A DNA stretch of 64,000 nucleotides. It comes from Isochrysis galbana. Taxonomy: Eukaryota; Haptophyta; Isochrysidales; Isochrysidaceae. The position numbers were made by a program, and so were the translations under genes. Shown piece after piece: positions 1 through 11,147 of the stretch; position 1 is the first letter of the stretch; every line of letters starts with the position of its first letter. Where the stretch lies: positions 442,553-506,552 of the forward strand of contig CM030937.1 of NCBI GenBank assembly GCA_018136815.1, read 5' to 3'. The notes under the pieces are model-generated. The model was given only the letters and a program-made list of their open reading frames with translations, searched no databases and had not been told where the DNA came from.

Positions 1-499
1 GCGCGTTGCTGGAGGGCCCTGGGCCACTCCATCGTGACCATCGCGGGCGGCTAGCGCGCGGCACTTTGGCCCTACGTGTTATCGATGCGTCACCGCACTA
101 AGATCTTCACATCTTATCAAACATCTGAGCGTTAGTGCCACTACTCGCACTAGCCCGACACTATCACGACTCTCCTCAGCGCACTTCCCCGTACACCTTA
201 AACCTTGATGCATGTTGATGCCACATACAGTATACATACACATATGTACCCTTTCAAAACTCTCCCTCGCAAACCCAAACCCCCTGCTCCCATTGACGCG
301 TTTTAACGTCTAGCTAGGGGGATCCCATCTCCCTCACGGTGCTGGCTCACGCCATCGCCTACCTATACCTCAAACACTCAACTAACTTTCTGGGCGGCTC
401 GCATGGTGGAGGGCACGCTCCCTTCCCCCCCCCCTCTCTCGGCCCGCTGGTTTCATCTAAGGTTCTAAGAGTACTTTAGCTGGGATCCGAAAGGGCTTG
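1..499. other. Intergenic, with a repeat copy at the left edge
   Basis: No credible gene is visible. Bases 1-75 closely match 43840-43908: both read cgttgc(t/c)ggagggc, then gagccactcc-like sequence, then cggctagcgcg and ggccct. This looks like a dispersed repeat cut by the window edge. The remainder is unremarkable and contains a short C-run near 426. Confidence 0.5.
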
Positions 500-1660
500 A
501 TGGAAAAGAACGGACCGCCGACGCGACGTGGCCGTTTGTTCCGTCGGGGGGCGGCAAGGTGGCCGACCATGTGCCTCTGCGGCGAGGAGACGGGGCCGCT
601 AAGCGCGCGCAAGCAGGCGGCAGGTCAGCGCATGCTCCGACTACTCACGCAGCTGATCCGCCACGCTGCCGACCGCACTGCGCGCCGCAGCCGGCACGTG
701 GGCGGCTTGCTCATGTTGTACATAGCGTTCATGGCGTCCACGTGGCGTACTAAATACTCAATCGAGCCGTGGGGGCCGATCTGGGCGGTTAGACTGCTTC
801 ACAGCTTCTGGAGTCGCGTGATGCAAATGTGCGGAGTCGAGAGCCGCATGATTATCCCGCGAGAGCTCGTTGCGCGGCTGCAAAGAGGCGAAATCGCTCC
901 GTGTGTTGTGAGCTTCAGTCTGCATGGTGCAATGGCGGTGGGGCACATTCTCTGTGGCATTGGACGGCAACGCCTCGTACCCGAATTGCAGTTATTCCGG
1001 CCTGTAGCAGGTGTGGCGTCTATCCTTTTCAGTGTGCCTCTCGTACGGGAGATGATACTGTTGTTTGGTGCCCGAGATGCATCAAGTCGCATGATGAGTA
1101 GGTGCCTCGAGTCTGGGCGCTCAGTCGGACTTAACACGGGAGGCATCTGGGAACAGCTTCACGTCGACGACTCTCGCGAGGTCCTCTACCTCCAGCCAAA
1201 TTTAGGTTTCATTCGGCTTGCACTTAAGCACGGTGTGCCCATCGTGCCATCGTATGCCTTCGGGGAGACGCAGCTTTATCGCACATCTAAAACACTACTC
1301 GGCTTGCGGCAATGGTTAGCTAGACGGTTCCGCATTGGCATTCCAGCAGCCCAAGGTCGTCCGTTTGGCTTGCCGTTCCCGTTGCCTGTGATGCCATACC
1401 CTGCCAAGTGGACGTATGTCGTGGGCATGCCGGTGGCTACCTCGCCCACGCCCGTGGCAAAGCCCACGGATGAGCAGGTCAACGAAGTGTTGGAACGTTG
1501 GCGTAAGGAGGTGCTACGCTTATTCAATGAGCACAAGGACGAGCTCTTGCCCCTCAGCGTTGCGCGCCACGGGCTCACGATATGTACTCGCTCCGAAGGG
1601 AAGACAAGGCTCGAATCTTTGCCAAGTTCTGGCGATGTAGGTCTCCGTAGCAAGATCTAG
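500..1660 (+). CDS. DGAT2/MOGAT-family acyltransferase, divergent
   Basis: This 386-residue protein resembles the diacylglycerol/monoacylglycerol O-acyltransferase 2 family, ER-membrane enzymes that move fatty acyl-CoA onto acylglycerols. Visible family features are a hydrophobic segment near residues 68-82, a GGI block replacing the usual GGA block, the segment 'GFIRLALKHGVPIVPSYAFGE' (typed here only as a pattern: xLALxHGxxxVPxYxFGE), and the late GRPFG...PFPLP motif followed by VVGxP. The canonical HPHG active-site tetrad is replaced by SLHG at about residues 140-143, so the first His is lost while the HG pair is kept. The ORF can be read upstream from a TTG, but ATG at 500 is the first Met. 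No intron is needed. Family membership is fairly secure; substrate and activity are not. Confidence 0.75.
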   Translation: MEKNGPPTRRGRLFRRGAARWPTMCLCGEETGPLSARKQAAGQRMLRLLTQLIRHAADRTARRSRHVGGLLMLYIAFMASTWRTKYSIEPWGPIWAVRLLHSFWSRVMQMCGVESRMIIPRELVARLQRGEIAPCVVSFSLHGAMAVGHILCGIGRQRLVPELQLFRPVAGVASILFSVPLVREMILLFGARDASSRMMSRCLESGRSVGLNTGGIWEQLHVDDSREVLYLQPNLGFIRLALKHGVPIVPSYAFGETQLYRTSKTLLGLRQWLARRFRIGIPAAQGRPFGLPFPLPVMPYPAKWTYVVGMPVATSPTPVAKPTDEQVNEVLERWRKEVLRLFNEHKDELLPLSVARHGLTICTRSEGKTRLESLPSSGDVGLRSKI

Positions 1661-1975
1661 CTAGGGTGAACTACCGTGCATTTGAGAAGTTTGCACCGCC
1701 GCTGGGAAAAAGTTTATGAGATTTGAAGTCAGGTTGATCCGAGGATCCAGCCCAGTCTTGGAAAAGGGAAAACCGATGGGTAGTGCGCACCACGAATGGA
1801 AGGCGCATGCAATAAGAGCTTGCTATTATTGGCTAATTGTGTGCTATTGGTGCGAGCCTTTGCAAAGGGCCTTTGATCTTGCTACTTGCAGAAGAGATTT
1901 TCAATGCTGTATGCTGTCCGTGTCTGTGACGAGCAGCAATGTAACGAATCCATAGGACGCCTACAAGCTATCGCC
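1661..1975. other. Intergenic, nothing recognised
   Basis: This is short spacer between the acyltransferase gene and the 5' end of a retroelement copy. I see no convincing coding or RNA signal. Confidence 0.4.
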
Positions 1976-1977
1976 GC

Positions 1978-3345
1978 AACTAAGTTTATACTTGGTTGCG
2001 ATGGGGCGCGCCGGCGCGTGACTCTCCTCTCCTCCGGGCCCCCCGCCGAGGGCGGCCCCCCTGACCCCATGGACCAGTCGCCGGCGAAGCGGCCGCGTCC
2101 GCCCTCGGAGGCCGAGCAGGTGCGTGCGACCCAGGTCGCGCCACACGGCCCGTGGCCCCGGCCACACCACCCACAACAGCCATGCTGGCCTCCCCCATGG
2201 CCCATGGGAGGCAGCAGACTGCAGACCACAGGAAGACAACATCGGGCAGGCAAGACCAACACTCCATTTGGCATGCCTTATGGCAGAGGCCCCTCTCACC
2301 CTGGCCAGGGCCGCGCTGCCTCGGCGGCGCGGCCCATGGCCGGGTGGCCCTCATGGGCAAACCTCACTGACAGTCACCAACCAACATTATTCCGTACGGA
2401 TACACACCACTCTGGCCACACAGGACACAGGGAGAGACTGTCCGGCCAGACACGACGCCCAAACAGCACACACAAGCAGAACCTTCTCCACTCCTCCTAC
2501 ACCCTCTATGGGAGGCACTGACATCCCCACCGTCCGCATCCGATCCTCAGGAGCCAGACTCAGAAGGAGAAGACCAACAAATGGATTCAGACGCCATTTT
2601 CATTTTCGACCTGTCGTTCCAACAAAAACGGGCGACCTTGTCCTCCTGTCGCATTCGCGAGCCTCTGCAGGCTATTTCGCTATTTATTTTCCGCTCTACC
2701 GTTATAACCGCGATGGTAAATCATCAATCTTCGTTCTCATGTCTATCTCTACGTCTACGACGGCTCCACGCTTCTATCAATCACTACACTTCATTCAATA
2801 TTGGTCTACCATTATATCCACGTGGCCAAGCAGCTTCTACAAGCTTCTTTCTACTCGGAATATGAATATGCTCTAGCTCTGGACTGATCACCCAGGCATG
2901 GAGATCAAGGGAGTAGTAAGCACGTGTCGATGAAGACCAAGGAAGTAGCGAGCATCTTCCTTGCTAAAGTACACTCTCAAGAACCTCAAGCATCTAGACT
3001 GTGTAAGTCTAACACCTCTGTAAGCTTCTAGACTTTTTAAGTCTACCAGCTACTCCATGGCTAAGCTACGAAAAGCTGTAGGTAAAGTGCGCGCCGCTGT
3101 GCTCGCGTTGAGACGCTATTCGCCGATGAATCTTGTAGCGATCTTCACTAAGCATGGATGAATCCCTTTCGCGCCTTTTCTGTGTGCAATCCTTCTCTAG
3201 GACGACGAGTTCTCTTCTGGCCAATTGGTTCCTTCTTTGCTCTCTCTGTTGACCCACCGTGGCTTTCGCTCCCGTGTTTATTACGTGTTGCGTGTTGCCC
3301 TTGTTTATGTTAGAAAGTGGTGTGGCGTGTCTTCGTACGCACCCA
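1978..3345 (+). mobile_element. Retroelement copy with 5' hairpin, degenerate
   Basis: The copy opens with an imperfect hairpin (aactaag...cttggtt, about 1978-1997) followed directly by ATGGGGCGCGCCGG at 2001. This matches the 5' signature of the other retroelement copies in the window. The next 600 bases are GC-rich with overlapping low-complexity ORFs, and no domain can be named. From about 2649 to 3340 the sequence is nearly the same as 57327-58016, with small indels, so this ~700-bp block is duplicated within the window. No target-site duplication was found. Confidence 0.55.
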
Positions 3346-3616
3346 GCAGCCGTCGCAGCGCTCTGCGATCGAAGCCATGCCGTGACCCCTCGTACCCTTG
3401 AGCCCCTACTGCCTTGTGTGTGGTCTCTCGCTAGTAATCACCCACTAGAGATTGACTCAATCTGTTCCTATGCACTATGCATCATGCGCAGCACCGTCAT
3501 TTTGACGGCTCGCGGCCAGCCGCGCACTGTACGCACGCGCGCGAGAGGCTGGCAGCAGATGCCAGCAGGGGCGAGGTGGAGGGCGCAGGCGACGCCGTGC
3601 GATCGCGCAGGGCTCT
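3346..3616. other. Spacer, nothing recognised
   Basis: This lies between the end of the duplicated block and the hAT-like MITE. No gene can be supported. Confidence 0.35.
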
Positions 3617-3624
3617 GTACTGCC

Positions 3625-4074
3625 CAGTGATGGTGCATCAGTTCATCAGCTGACACCAACTTCGAGGCTGATACTGATATCATAGCTGATATAAGCTGAT
3701 GGACCTCATCAGCTGATATCACCTCAAAGGTCCTGAGCGAGCAGAATATCAACTGATATCAGTGGCTTGTGTATTTGCTGCAGAGCTAAATACGACAAAA
3801 CGTCACCGTGTAGCCAATATGTGAGCGTCAAGTGGCTCAGGTGACAGCGCGTGGGCGTGGCGCAGTGCGGAGAACCAGTTCAACTCCCATCCAACCTCAG
3901 TAAAACTGAACTTTTTTGCACTTTTTTTTTGGATGTAGAAAGTAAAGGGGACTGGGTGTTTTGTTTTCTCCCCGCTCCAAGCTGCTGACAACTGATAACT
4001 GATATCAGTTATCAGCTCGAGGTGAGCTGATACTGATGTAAAAAACTGATATTAGTACTGATGCACCATCACTG
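3625..4074. mobile_element. hAT-like MITE with 18-bp TIRs and 8-bp TSD
   Basis: Left end CAGTGATGGTGCATCAGT (3625-3642) is the exact reverse complement of the right end (4057-4074). The element is flanked by a perfect direct repeat GTACTGCC at 3617-3624 and 4075-4082. An 8-bp duplication and a CAGTG start fit hAT superfamily elements. The 450-bp interior has no transposase. It is rich in short self-complementary words such as GATATCAG and CAGCTGATATC, mostly near both ends, so single strands could fold extensively. The class call is inference; the TIRs and TSD are seen directly. Confidence 0.88.
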
Positions 4075-4082
4075 GTACTGCC

Positions 4083-4981
4083 TGTCCGGGGGTAACCGTG
4101 CCCGGGGAACGCAGGCGCGCGTCGCACAGCGCGACCTGTGGTGCACTTTTGTGGTCGACTTCAATTTCGAATTTCGCACGAGCGCGAAAACGTTTTTGGG
4201 TCTGTGTGTGTGTGTTGGATGGCGTCGAAAATGTGCATATTTCTTATAAGATTCTGCCTAATATACCCATTTCCAGTGTGATTCCCTAAAAATCGCGTGA
4301 TAAAACCTCAATCTTGACTTGGTGAATTTTCACCCTTAGAAGTTAAAAGGCGTGTTTGACCGCCCTAGTCCTAGTCTTGTGTCTTGTGTCTTGTGCGTCA
4401 GAAGCAACAAGGGGAACTGTTCGTCAACTGTCAACTGTGATTGTGGGCGCGTACCTTACATGAATATTCATGCCTACGGCTTTCAAGTGGGTAGGAATAC
4501 AACAGAGAGAGAGAGATAGAGAGAGGAGAGAGAAGGGGCAAGGGCAAGGGGCGGCAGGAGCTCGCGAAGCGAAACCGCCTCTCCCCTCTCTCTCCCGCGG
4601 GACGATTCTAATAGTAAAAGGAGTCGTAGTAGTAGATCAGCCCTTCAAGATTAGTTTTATTGTTTTCGTTCTCCGATAGAAGCAGTCGTTTCGCTCCCCC
4701 CCTCCCCCTGCGCCCCTCCTCTCCCTGCCTCTCCCTCTCTCTCTCTCTCCCTTCTCTCATGGCTTTCGTCGTCCCCAATATGGTACGAGACAGGCCGACA
4801 GGGGGGGGGGGGGGGGGGGGAAGCGGGGAGAGAGAGAGAGAGAGAGAGAGAAGAGAAGAGAAGAGAAGAGAGAGTAGAGAGAGAGAGAGAGAGAGGGAGG
4901 GAGGGAGGGAGGGAGGGAGGGAGAGAGAGAGAGAGAAGTGGGGGAAGGGATAGGTCGGTCCCCTGCCGTCCCCCGATCCAC
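4083..4981. other. Intergenic with simple repeats
   Basis: Bases about 4378-4506 resemble 26725-26830 (both hold 'ggggaactgttc' and 'gaatattcatgcctac'), so this is a dispersed repeat. From 4500 to 4945 there are purine-rich GA repeats, a G20 run at 4801-4820, then further GAGA and GGGA tracts. The next gene begins directly after. The purine tract probably forms its 5' flank. Confidence 0.55.
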
Positions 4982-6136
4982 ATGAGTGCCTCCCACCTCT
5001 CCCGCAGCCTCTCCCCTGCCCCTATCGCGCCAGAGCACGTTCGGAGAGTCTTTCACACTCTCGATTCCGACCTGGATGAGCTGGTGGGGCTTCACGATCT
5101 GCTCTCCTTCGTGCACAGAGCCAATCTTCCCTTCTCAGAGGAAACCTTGCGCTCCATGTTCGCCGAGGCCAATGTGACTGGCGACGGTTACCTCAATGAG
5201 GACCAGCTCGCCAAAGCTGTCTCTGGGAAGTTCAGCTACAGGAAGCACAATGAGGACTGGCTTGCGCTCTTCGAGGCGATGCCACGCTCTCCATCGACGG
5301 GGAGGATCACTGCACTGCAGAGCCGTCAGCCGCTTCGTGAGAGGATCACCGCTTCATTTGAGAAGGAGCGCGAGATCCTCACCTTCACGCCAACGATGCA
5401 CACCAATAGCTCGCGCGCCGGCTCCCGTAATAAGAGCCGCTCTCGAAATTACACGCCTAGCAACGCACCTGCTGTCTTTCACGGCTTCGAGCAGCTTGCT
5501 GCGTTTGATGCCGCCATTGAAGAGCTTGAGCGGGCCTCTGAGGCCGAGGGATGGAGGGAACGGCTCCTTGGCGAGGGCGCGAAGCCGCAGCCGGCTAGAC
5601 GTCCCTACTTTGGGCTGCACAAGCAGCCGTGGAAGCCGTCCATCCAGCGCAACGTGATCCCGGTAAGAGTTGACGGAGAGATCACGCGCACTGGACCGCA
5701 CGCCGCGCCAATGAGGTGGCAGGCCACTGAGAACCAGGGGCCTTCAAATGGTATCGGGCTGGCAAACTCGCGCACCGCCAGGTTGCACGACGTCCACGAG
5801 GGAGTGAAGCCGTTCGTCACTGTGTTTGCGAAGAAGCCGATCCAAAAGGAGAAAGCGATTATGGCTCAGGACAAGGTGGAGCAAGCAGGGAAGTATGTGG
5901 AGCCGGCGACACGCGACGTGCTCTCCGGTTACCCCGGCGGCTATTGCTTTCGTGTGGATCGACCTCCCCTTGATAAGCCGCCCTTCAAGACTCGCTTGGG
6001 CAACGTCTGGCCAAAGCATGAAGGCCGCCCACCATCGGACTTGCACGAGGAGTATTTCCCGACTAGGCTTGCCACGACTGAGAATCTCTATCCCGGGGGA
6101 CCACCCCATTACACCGTCTCCGCCAAATTCACATAG
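4982..6136 (+). CDS. EF-hand domain protein, possibly flagellar
   Basis: This is a 384-residue single-exon protein. Two EF-hand loops are visible near the N-terminus: one around residues 28-40 (DSDLDELVGLHD, with acidic residues at several ligand positions) and one around 64-76 (NVTGDGYLNEDQ). They are followed by a Lys/Arg-rich linker. The long C-terminal part has no named domain but ends in proline- and glycine-rich segments (PPHYTV-type) of the kind seen in axonemal microtubule-associated proteins. The EF-hands are clear. A flagellar role is inference. The start was taken as the first ATG after the GA-rich tract. Confidence 0.7.
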   Translation: MSASHLSRSLSPAPIAPEHVRRVFHTLDSDLDELVGLHDLLSFVHRANLPFSEETLRSMFAEANVTGDGYLNEDQLAKAVSGKFSYRKHNEDWLALFEAMPRSPSTGRITALQSRQPLRERITASFEKEREILTFTPTMHTNSSRAGSRNKSRSRNYTPSNAPAVFHGFEQLAAFDAAIEELERASEAEGWRERLLGEGAKPQPARRPYFGLHKQPWKPSIQRNVIPVRVDGEITRTGPHAAPMRWQATENQGPSNGIGLANSRTARLHDVHEGVKPFVTVFAKKPIQKEKAIMAQDKVEQAGKYVEPATRDVLSGYPGGYCFRVDRPPLDKPPFKTRLGNVWPKHEGRPPSDLHEEYFPTRLATTENLYPGGPPHYTVSAKFT

Positions 6137-6390
6137 AACTAGGATGGGCCACTGCTTTCGCTCTTTCGGCGAGCAGTCGGGGGTGATGCCAGGGGAAGAT
6201 GTCGAGATGAACGTGGGCGTGCGCCACAATGTGCAATAGGGATGAATTGCACAATGTGGTTCATCGCCGAGCGCGGTCTATCACAACAAAATCCTAAGCG
6301 CATTTGCGCTGCTATGAAAAAGTAAAGCAGAATGCCAGCCCTTGATGCTCATATGACATCACAAATCTCGGCTCATATGACATCACAAAT
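6137..6390. repeat. Spacer with a short tandem duplication
   Basis: Bases about 6347-6392 hold two direct copies of a 24-base unit ending in 'tgacatcacaaatctc', placed immediately before the hairpin of the following retroelement. This may mark the insertion site. No gene is seen. Confidence 0.5.
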
Positions 6391-6395
6391 CTCAA

Positions 6396-7780
6396 CTATC
6401 TTTAAAAAGATAGGGTCATGGAGCGCGCCACGCTCCCCTCCTCTCTCTCCGCCCATCCCCACCGCGCCGGCCGACCAAGTGATGGCCGACGCCATGCAAC
6501 CGCAGCGTCCTCATCCTGAACCCTCGCCCACCCAGGTGGCTGCGAGCCGCCCCTCGCCACACGCACAGAGCCACGCACAGTCTAGCGCCAACCTCCACAC
6601 AGCACACCACCCACACCAGCACAAGCACAACCATCACACCAAGAGACAGGAACAGAGGGAGCCTCGGGGCCCATCATCCCATAGGGAAAACCTCTGGGCT
6701 GGGCCCCTACAACGCCGCGGCACTGACCTCGTGCGCAAGCACGAGGCGCAGACCCGGCCGATCGCAGAGACCACCAACACACCACATGCTGAGCCCTGCA
6801 GCACCAGCACGAGCTCCATGACCTAGCAACATGAACTAACGAGCGCCCACGCAGGGGTCAGTTGCTGAGACCCAGGAGACTGCATGGGATCACACCAACT
6901 GGGCCACGCACATCCCGCGCGCCCACGACGACGCACAAGAGCCGCGACAGCGGCCGCACCCGCCGCAACCAGCAACACATACGCATACGACAACAACAAG
7001 GCACCAGAGATGGTGCATGCCAGGCCAACTCGCAAAACGGAAAACGGAGGAAACCGACAAGGGTCCCACCCCACGCACAACGTCTCACCAAGCACCCAAA
7101 AAAACTGACCAAAAGGCCCTTACCCCACGGACGCACTCAGGCAACCCCTCAAGAAGGGGATGGACAAGAAGAAGAGCAAGAGCAAGAGTACCAGACGGAT
7201 TTCTCGCAAACAAATCATCATGGGGCTGTCTTGCCCCTGTGCGTCCCCGTCCGTCGTGTGTCACTATGCAGGCTGGAAATTGGTACTCTTCATGTCACGC
7301 CGAGCCCTCAACCACTCTCACTCCTCACTCACAGTCCCCACACTCCCACACACACAGTCTCACATCAGACACAGTACCACCTCCCAAACCACAGCCAGTC
7401 CCAGCCACTGACTTCCCAGTCGATGCCCTCGAGCAACAGAGGACATGTCTTGAGGCGGCGTCGCTGCCCATGCCTAGCGCAAGGGTATAGCGCCCCCACT
7501 CAGACATCTCCTTCCCCACAGCTCCTCTCTGAGGAGTTGCTCCTCTCCCTCCCATTAGGCCCCCTTGCCTGCGAGACCAGAACAGGATCCTGGCGTAGGG
7601 GGCTGTCTGAGTGTGGAGGGAGGGGCGCTCTGGCTAGCGCAGGTAGAAAGCTAGTGAAGAGCTGGGTGGCATAAGGGGGGAAGGGTGCTTGCGCTTGCCG
7701 CGGCAGGGTGTCCTGTCTTGAGTGAGCGCTAGTCCCGTTCCTTTGCCGCGCCGCGACCCATAAAAATTTGTTAAAAATTT
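6396..7780 (+). mobile_element. Non-autonomous retroelement, copy C
   Basis: The 5' end is a hairpin with a perfect 8-bp stem (ctatcttt-aa-aaagatag, 6396-6413) followed by ATGGAGCGCGCC at 6418. The 3' end is the ~340-bp segment from about 7441, ending ATAAAAATTTGTTAAAAATTT at 7780. That segment is shared with the elements ending at 32160 and 60219. The interior carries Pro/Ser/His-rich ORFs with no recognisable enzyme. Reverse transcriptase is absent, so movement would depend on a partner element. I could not find a clear target-site duplication. Confidence 0.75.
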
Positions 7781-10700
7781 AAATTTATTTATGTTCTCCC
7801 GCCGACCCGCCGAGGCTTGTGCTGCCGTATGCCCATGTTGCTCTGCTCTTTCACGAGGTGTGGGTGACCCGCCACCACCGGGGGGGGGGGGGGGGGGGGG
7901 GAGCAAGGGGCGGGCGTGTGTGCGCTTGTGTAAGGTATGTGTTGGGGGTGGAGGGGTGGGAGGGGGAAGAAGTCACGACGGTGGGTGGTGGGTGGGGAAG
8001 AAGTGGGGATTGAAGAAGTCCCCACTCGCTCCCCACCTATGGCTTCTATCTTGCTTTAAGGATGGTTGGTCAGCGTATTGCAAAACCACAAACACAAACA
8101 TGTATCAGTAATGCAACTGTTGAAGATGATATTCCGAGCACATAACTCGTCTCGTACTACAAGGATGTGCACCGCGTTTACTTGCTTCTGCTGCTTGCCA
8201 TCAACCATCAACCATCAAGAAGATCTCGGGACAATTGCTGTCGCATGTGCTTGTGAAGGCATACGGGCAGAACGGCGCCGTGTTCGCTTTCTCGAAAGCT
8301 GCCAAAGTGAGGAGTCCTTTGTGAAACGGAAAGCTCAAGCAAGGCAGTACATAGTGCGCAGTATGCGTCTCCTAGAAGTACACAAGGAAGCAAGTGCACG
8401 TGCAACGTATGCTGCACATCTGTACCCGCCGTCGTGATTGAAGATCAGAGTTTGGAGTACCAGCATCAGACGTGAAATCACGCAACCATGGATGTTTGGA
8501 GGAGGAGGAGAGCCAGTGAGCAAAGAGTGTGAGTCCCTTCGCGCATGCCAACCGGATGCTGATGTGCATCTTTGCACTTGCTAGAGAGCAGGGTACTGTG
8601 CATGCCCACATCAGCGTTGAGTACGCGAAGTCCCTCGATGGGGAAGCGTCACAAAGGATTCATATGCAAGAACTTTATGGCGGGCAACGTTCAAGGCCCC
8701 GCTAAATGCTACGAAGATGGATTAGCTTGTCATCGAAGCACCGTGGCTGCGTATGAGCGGATTCCTCGGAGTGAATGTGTTCGTGGAGAGCTGCTTCTCA
8801 CGCGTCGGTCTGCGAGGACGGAAACGATCCGCCCATACCTACGAGCATAGTGCGGGTGTGTCGGAATGGGTAGACGATGAGGCTCACGGACCTGATGGAG
8901 GTCGGGGTACATCTTCCTTGAAGCCGACCGGCCTGGCGAGAGCACATCACGGCCTGGCGAATGGGAGGCGCTCACAACCCATGACCGACGCGGATACCTG
9001 CCAGAATGGTGATTTCGCTGACGAGTGCTTCGTCCTGTCCACACGGATCGACGAAGGTCCCGCGGCGGCGTTTGCAGCATAGTTGACTCGGCCTGGCAGC
9101 CGGTGGTGATGGATTCCGATCCATGCAACGCCAGCAATGACTGGGAGGAGTATGAGAGTGTTGGTGGCGATTGCAGCTCCTGCGACGGCCCCGCCAGCGA
9201 TGCATACCGCTCCCTGCCGTACTGCGCGCGCTTTCACCCTGGGCAGTCTCATGGTTGAGGCGTACGTAGGGCGTCGGCCTTGGCCCGGATGCTCCGCGCT
9301 CCTGCACCAATGGCCCGAGCGCTCGGGGGAGGGACGCCGGGAGACAGAGATCTCGCGTGGAGGAGAGGTGAAAAAGCGGAGGTTCCTTGCTTGCCTCCTT
9401 CCTTACTCTCGCCGGCATACCGATCGACCCGCACCAAGAACCTGAGGAGGGAGAAAGGGAAGAAAGAACTCTTGGGTCGAGTCGCTCTCTTCCCTTTGAA
9501 AAACACTCCAGAAAAGGGATGGAAGAGGGGGGGGGGGGTGTTAGAGGAGGAGGGAGATCTCTCTTAAAACCCGGGAGAGAGAGTTGACGGAGAGAGCGAG
9601 GGAGGAGAGAGAGGTAAGAGGAGACACTGAGAGGAACGACACAACAAGAGAGGAAAGAGACAAGAATAGAGGGTAAGTGAGAAGGGGAGGAGGAGAAGGA
9701 GGGCAGGAGAGGGGAGAAGGGGAGCGAGACGAAACGAGAAGGAGAAGGAGAGGAGAAGAGGGAGAGGCGGAGGAGGAGAGGCGGAGAGAGGAAACAAGAG
9801 GAGGAAGCCGACGTGAGGAGGAATTAACCCTCGTATATGCCTAATCCACCAGGTGGACGGTGGACGATGAAGCCATTTATAGTACAAGTGGCTATATGGG
9901 GAGCCTCTAGGGGCCGTGGGAGGGCTATAAGGGCCCTCTAGGGCTGATGTGAGGCCCCCTACCGGCTTGGATTCGTCAATTATGCTTGGTTTTGGACCAA
10001 AACCAAATTTTGGAAGCGCGGGAGAACGTTGCCACGAAAACTTGGCGGGAGCCCCCTGCCCCTGCCCTTCATTCAAGATTGTGCCCCGAATGAGACTTGC
10101 CACGAACAAGTATCCGCTATGATTCGACAGTTAAAAGACATCCCTCGCTCACATGCACGCCCTCGTCCGCGCCTCGCCATCCATCGCTTCGCACATGAGC
10201 CCACACATGCATCATGGCGTACAAGCCCCATTGCACACCACCCGTTGCCCGACCCCACTTTGACCCATGGGGTGAGCATGTGAGCATGGCTCGCGTCTGC
10301 GGCAACGAGCGCGGTCAGCCTGCCTTCCTTCCTCCGTCACTTCCTTGCCTCTCGCCTCGCCTCCGCCTCGCGAAGCCTCCGCTTTCCACTGCCCCTCATC
10401 CTTCCCCATCAATGACACTCACTCATGCATGCGTATGCCCGTTGTTCTCTCTGTCTCTGTCGTTCTCTCCACCGCTCCTCCTACCTTTGAGGGCTGAGCC
10501 TCCTCGGGGTTTTGTTTTTGTGTCGGTTACGTGATCGGCGGTTGAGTCGGTTACGGCGGTTGCTGAGTCGTTTGAACGGACAACGGATCGTGCAAGGGTA
10601 GAGACCCCTAAGAGACAAGTAACAGGACAGCTTTTGCCACTCCTTCTTGGATATTGTGAGGGATATTTGGGCGAGAATTCGTGGATGTCCTGGCTTGCTA

Positions 10701-10991
10701 CTCCTACCTACAACCCAGGATGCGCTTCAAACACGGCCAAATACGGCCGCACTGCCGCGCGGGCGCGCGGGTTTATTTCAGGGTCCTGGGGCCTCGCCAC
10801 ACCTGCGCTGACTCAGAGCCTCCTTGAGGACGGTGTTGTTCACGGAGCGGAGCAGGGGTAGGGATGAGGGGGGAGGGGGGGGAGGGGGGGGGGGAGACAA
10901 CATCCATCATCTATCGTCCCCACTTTTCATAGCTAGCCACGCTGGCCTTCTCTCATCCTTTACGAGTCCTCGCCTCTTCTCACCTGTGTCT

Positions 10992-11053
<62 letters not shown>

Positions 11054-11147
11054 GAGGAGGGGGTGGTTGGGGGGGGGGGGGGGGGTACAAAGCCAGGGGG
11101 AGGAGAGGGGGCGAGCGGCGCGCCGGCTCTGGTTTCGTGGCAAGGCG
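7781..11147. other. Long gene-poor interval with simple repeats
   Basis: No gene can be supported. Visible are a G20 run at about 7879-7899, GA-rich tracts at 9500-9790, poly-G near 10868-10895, a (GA)n run at 10994-11049 and another G-run near 11069-11086. Bases 10709-10755 resemble 35767-35810 ('caacccagga(t/c)gcgcttcaaa'). A reverse-strand ORF at 8947-9252 has a hydrophobic stretch, but nothing else supports it. Confidence 0.5.

Noticed and set aside
8947..9252. Minus-strand ORF with hydrophobic stretch
   Set aside because: There is a single weak hydrophobic region, several overlapping frames are equally long, and no homology can be named.
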